9,394 bases of DNA from Alphaproteobacteria bacterium (GTDB lineage Bacteria > Pseudomonadota > Alphaproteobacteria > Rhodobacterales > Rhodobacteraceae), in contig JAUHZL010000080.1 of the NCBI GenBank assembly GCA_030425945.1, positions 1-9,394 of the forward strand, written 5' to 3'. The notes under the pieces are model-generated. The model had not been told where the DNA came from, made no database searches, and saw only the letters and a program-made list of their open reading frames with translations. Shown here piece after piece: positions 6,862 through 9,394 of this stretch. Position 1 is the stretch's first letter, and each line of letters opens with the position of its first letter. The translations under genes were made by a program, and so were the position numbers.

Positions 6862-7731
6862 ATGCCGGTCGCGCCCCCTCCGCCGAAGTCCCTGCCGCTG
6901 AACGCGCTCCGCGCCTTCGAGGCGGCGGCGCGCCTGGGCGGATTTGCGGCCGCGGCGCAGGAACTGGGGGTCACGCCCGGTGCTGTCTCGGCGCAGATCA
7001 AGGGGCTTGAGGCGGCGGTGGGAGCGGCGCTCTTCGAACGCACGGCGCGCGAGGTCCGGCTGACCGCGCTGGGCGCCCGCGTCGCGCCCGACCTCGTGGC
7101 GGCCTTCGACGCCCTCGGGCAGGCGGCCCGGACCCTGCGGCGCGAGGCGGCCCCGCAAGTGGTGCAGATCGCCAGCCTTCCCGCGCTGGCCCAGCTCTGG
7201 TTGTCGCCGCGCCTGCCCGCGTTGCGCCGCGCGGCCCCGGATGTGGTGGTCTCGATCACCGCGATGGAGGTGCCGCCAAACCTGAAGCGCGCGGCCGTGG
7301 ACCTGTGCCTGTTCGCGGGCGAGGGCGACGGACCGGCCCTGGGCGAGAACCGGCTGTTCCCGGTCTGCGCCCCGGATCTTGCGGCGGGCCTGCGCGACCC
7401 CGGGGACCTGCGCGCCGTGCCCTGCCTGTCCGACGCGGTCTGGAGCGGGGACTGGGCGCGCTGGCTGGCCGTGGCGGCCCCCGGTCAGGGGATCGTGCCC
7501 CGGGGACCGGTCTTCTCGCTCTATGCCCTTGCGGTGGAAGAAGCGGTGAACGGCGCGGGCGTGCTGATGGGGCACGAAGCGCTGGTCGCGCGGCACCTGG
7601 CCGAGGGACGGCTGCTGGCGCCCTTCGGGTCGGTGTCGGTGCCCGGTCCGGCCCTGCGCCTGTGGGCGGCGGGACCGCTGCGACCGGGCAGCGCGGCGGC
7701 ACGGGTGATGGCCCATCTGCGCAGCGGATGA
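6862..7731 (+). CDS. LysR-family transcriptional regulator, GcvA-like
   Basis: This 289-aa DNA-binding regulator has a winged helix-turn-helix at residues about 11-70. LNALRAFEAAARLGGF, AAAAQELGVTPGAVSAQIK (recognition helix) and LFERTAREVRLT follow the GcvA/AmpR/TrpI branch closely, including the serine and glutamine of SAQIK. The periplasmic-binding-protein-like effector domain fills about 90-289: QIASLPALAQLWLSPRLPAL is its first strand region, and AVEEAVNGAGVLMGHEALV matches the conserved distal part of GcvA-type regulators. No truncation is seen. The gene is divergent from the SHMT-like enzyme, the usual layout for a LysR regulator and its target, so it likely responds to that enzyme's substrate or product (an amino acid). 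It ends 59 nt before dnaE2, but the LexA box there argues that dnaE2 is transcribed separately. The ligand is unknown. Confidence 0.92.
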   Translation: MPVAPPPPKSLPLNALRAFEAAARLGGFAAAAQELGVTPGAVSAQIKGLEAAVGAALFERTAREVRLTALGARVAPDLVAAFDALGQAARTLRREAAPQVVQIASLPALAQLWLSPRLPALRRAAPDVVVSITAMEVPPNLKRAAVDLCLFAGEGDGPALGENRLFPVCAPDLAAGLRDPGDLRAVPCLSDAVWSGDWARWLAVAAPGQGIVPRGPVFSLYALAVEEAVNGAGVLMGHEALVARHLAEGRLLAPFGSVSVPGPALRLWAAGPLRPGSAAARVMAHLRSG

Positions 7732-7732
7732 C

Positions 7733-7766
7733 TTGACTCCGTGCTCCGGCTGCCCAGAGTCGGAGT
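7733..7766 (+). other. Hairpin-forming sequence and -35-like hexamer before dnaE2
   Basis: ACTCCG (7736-7741) pairs with CGGAGT (7761-7766), and inside it CTC (7744-7746) can pair with GAG (7757-7759), giving an interrupted 9-bp stem. No T-run follows, so it is not a clear terminator for lysR. TTGACT at 7733-7738 looks like a -35 element. The matching -10 position (about 7756-7762, AGAGTCG) is poor. If that promoter is real, transcription would begin near 7768, at the LexA box. Confidence 0.3.
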
Positions 7767-7768
7767 GA

Positions 7769-7783
7769 GAACATTAACAGAAC
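7769..7783 (+). promoter_or_regulatory. LexA (SOS) box, GAAC-N7-GAAC
   Basis: The sequence GAAC ATTAACA GAAC is a perfect match to the alphaproteobacterial LexA site, known as the direct repeat GTTC-N7-GTTC (GAAC-N7-GAAC on the other strand). It ends 7 nt before the ATG of dnaE2, a standard SOS gene in this class. The position predicts repression by LexA that blocks the promoter or early transcript region, with release after DNA damage. Confidence 0.85.
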
Positions 7784-7790
7784 ATGCGCG

Positions 7791-9394
7791 ATGTTTGCGG
7801 AACTGAACATCACCTCGAACTTCACCTTCCTGACCGGCGGGTCGCACCCGGAGGAGTATGCCCGCAAGGCGGCTCTGCTGGGGATCGGGGCCTTCGCCAT
7901 CGCCGACGAGAACTCGGTGGCGGGAATCGTGCGGGCCTGGACCGAGACGCGCGAGATCGAACGCCAGGTCGCCGAACGCCGGGCCGCGCTGGCCGCTGAC
8001 GGGCCGATCGGGCCGCCCTGTCCGCCGCATCTCGCCCCGCCGCCGGGGCCGGATCCCGACTGTGTGCCCCGGTTGCTACCCGCTGCGCGGATCGTCTGCA
8101 CCGACGGTGCCTCGGCCGTCGCCCTGCCGCGCGACCGGGCGGGCTGGGGGCGGCTCTGCCGTTTGCTGACGCTGGGCCGCCGCCGCGCGGGCAAGGGCGA
8201 CTGCCATCTGGCGGCGGAGGACCTGCTGGCCCATGGCGCGGGGATCGAGTGGCTGGTCCTGCCGGGGCACGGGCCGTGGCGCAGCCTGTCCCGGCAACTG
8301 TCCGAGGCGTTTCCGGGGGCGGTCTCGCTGATCGTGCGCCCGCATTACGACGGGCAGGACCGGACGCGGATCGCCGCGCTGGCCCGGGCCGCGGCGGACC
8401 TCGGCCTGACCCCGGTCGCCAGCGCCAGCCCCCTCATGCACACCAGCCGCCGCCGTCGTCTCGTCGATGTGCTGACCGCGATCCGGCTCGGGGTGCGGGT
8501 CGATGCGCTCGGCCGCCGCGCCCTGCCCAACGCCGAACGGCGGATGCGCAGCGCGGCGGACCTGGCACGCCTCTATGCCGGGCACGAGGGGATGATCGCG
8601 GCGGCGACCGCCCTTGCGGCGCGCTGCACCTTCGACCTGGGCGAGTTGCGCTACGAGTATCCCAGCGAGGTCGAGAACGGCGAGGCCCCGCAGGACCGGC
8701 TGACACGGCTCGCCCATGCCGGGATGGCGTGGCGCTATCCGCGCGGCGCGCCCGAGCGGGTCAAGACGCTGGTCGCCCATGAACTCGCGCTGATCGGCAA
8801 GCTGGGCTACGCGCCCTATTTCCTGACCGTCAACGATATCGTCGCCTTCGCCCGGTCGCGCGGCATCCTGTGCCAGGGGCGCGGTTCGGCGGCCAACTCG
8901 GTGGTCTGCTACTGCCTCGGGATCACCTCGGTCAGCCCGGAGGTCGGGACGATGGTCTTCGAGCGCTTCGTCTCCGAGGCCCGCGACGAGCCGCCGGACA
9001 TCGACGTGGACTTCGAGCACGAACGCCGCGAGGAGGTGATCCAGCACATCTACGAGCGCTACGGGCGGCACCGGGCGGGGCTGTGCGCCACCGTCATCCA
9101 CTATCGCGGCAAGCGGGCGGTGCGCGAGGTGGGCAAGGCGATGGGGCTGTCGGACGACATGCTCGGGGCGATCTCCTCGCAGATCTGGGGCTTCGGATCG
9201 GTCTCGGGGCTGGAGGACGCCAGGTTGCGCGAACTGGGTCTCGACCCGCGCGACCGTCGCCTGCGCCAGACGCTGGAGCTGATCTTCGAGATCCAGGGCT
9301 TTCCGCGTCACCTGTCGCAGCACGTCGGCGGCTTCGTCATCACCGAAGGGCGGCTCGACGAACTGGTGCCGGTCGAGAACGCGGCGATGGAGGA
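7791..9394 (+). CDS. dnaE2: Error-prone DNA polymerase DnaE2/ImuC (5' part, cut by window end)
   Basis: This is a C-family DNA polymerase alpha-subunit paralogue for SOS translesion synthesis and induced mutagenesis. It normally works with ImuA and the inactive Y-family protein ImuB, which links it to the beta clamp. 534 codons are open to the right edge, about half of the usual 1050-1170 aa. The PHP domain begins at once (AELNITSNFTFL, then GGSHPEE) without an HxH metal motif. A Pro-rich stretch at about 71-97 looks like an insertion in this domain. LCRLLTLGRRRAGKGDCHL follows. The signature CQGRGSAANSVVCYCLGIT separates DnaE2 from replicative DnaE1. The palm motif PDIDVDF gives catalytic Asp405 and Asp407, matching E. 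coli Asp401/Asp403. The third aspartate lies beyond the window. QGFPRHLSQHVGGFVIT is also typical. The ATG at 7791 is chosen because conserved sequence starts directly after it. No good Shine-Dalgarno is present. A LexA box sits just upstream. Confidence 0.95.
   Translation, partial: MFAELNITSNFTFLTGGSHPEEYARKAALLGIGAFAIADENSVAGIVRAWTETREIERQVAERRAALAADGPIGPPCPPHLAPPPGPDPDCVPRLLPAARIVCTDGASAVALPRDRAGWGRLCRLLTLGRRRAGKGDCHLAAEDLLAHGAGIEWLVLPGHGPWRSLSRQLSEAFPGAVSLIVRPHYDGQDRTRIAALARAAADLGLTPVASASPLMHTSRRRRLVDVLTAIRLGVRVDALGRRALPNAERRMRSAADLARLYAGHEGMIAAATALAARCTFDLGELRYEYPSEVENGEAPQDRLTRLAHAGMAWRYPRGAPERVKTLVAHELALIGKLGYAPYFLTVNDIVAFARSRGILCQGRGSAANSVVCYCLGITSVSPEVGTMVFERFVSEARDEPPDIDVDFEHERREEVIQHIYERYGRHRAGLCATVIHYRGKRAVREVGKAMGLSDDMLGAISSQIWGFGSVSGLEDARLRELGLDPRDRRLRQTLELIFEIQGFPRHLSQHVGGFVITEGRLDELVPVENAAME

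Noticed and set aside
4682..6901. 739-codon open frame on the plus strand
   Set aside because: It covers the methyltransferase in another frame and then runs antisense through the SHMT-like gene and into lysR. The Arg/Gly/His/Pro-rich composition marks it as a shadow.
7784..7999. Small 71-codon frame starting at ATG 7784 before dnaE2
   Set aside because: It is out of frame with dnaE2, has no ribosome binding site, and its product has a low-complexity Arg/Gly/Pro composition. A leader peptide role has no support.
8076..9323. 415-codon minus-strand frame opposite dnaE2
   Set aside because: It lies wholly within dnaE2, whose own frame is continuous with family motifs throughout. It is a codon-bias shadow.

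Overview
The window is GC-rich (roughly 70% by eye), densely packed bacterial DNA. The protein set and gene order suggest an alphaproteobacterium, most likely Rhodobacteraceae. Supporting signs are the order gpmI, envC-type, ctpA, rppH, a direct-repeat GAAC-N7-GAAC LexA box of the alphaproteobacterial kind, and a DnaE2-type error-prone polymerase. No tRNA, rRNA, CRISPR array, insertion sequence or phage gene is visible.

Region 1 (81-4532, + strand) is a tightly coupled run of four genes: gpmI (glycolytic phosphoglycerate mutase), an exported EnvC-type murein hydrolase activator, ctpA (periplasmic C-terminal processing protease) and rppH (Nudix RNA pyrophosphohydrolase). The junctions are a 1-nt TGATG overlap, a 6-nt gap and a 17-nt overlap, so co-transcription is very likely. 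The two middle genes act on the envelope; the outer two act on central metabolism and mRNA decay. A class I SAM-dependent methyltransferase of unknown substrate follows 54 nt later (4587-5450) and converges on the next gene, sharing a CTAG in which both stop codons lie.

Region 2 (5447-7731) is a divergent pair. On the minus strand is a fold-type I PLP enzyme of the serine hydroxymethyltransferase superfamily. It keeps the PLP lysine but appears to have lost the Tyr/Glu/Tyr residues that serve catalysis and folate in GlyA. On the plus strand is a GcvA-like LysR regulator. The 92-bp gap between them holds AT-rich palindromes suited to a LysR operator.

Region 3 (7732-9394) holds a LexA box and the first 534 codons of dnaE2 (imuC), the SOS translesion polymerase, which runs off the right edge. 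imuA and imuB are not immediately upstream, as they usually are.

No clearly undescribed multi-gene system is present. The points most worth a second look are the divergent SHMT-like enzyme with its regulator, and the stand-alone SOS-controlled dnaE2.
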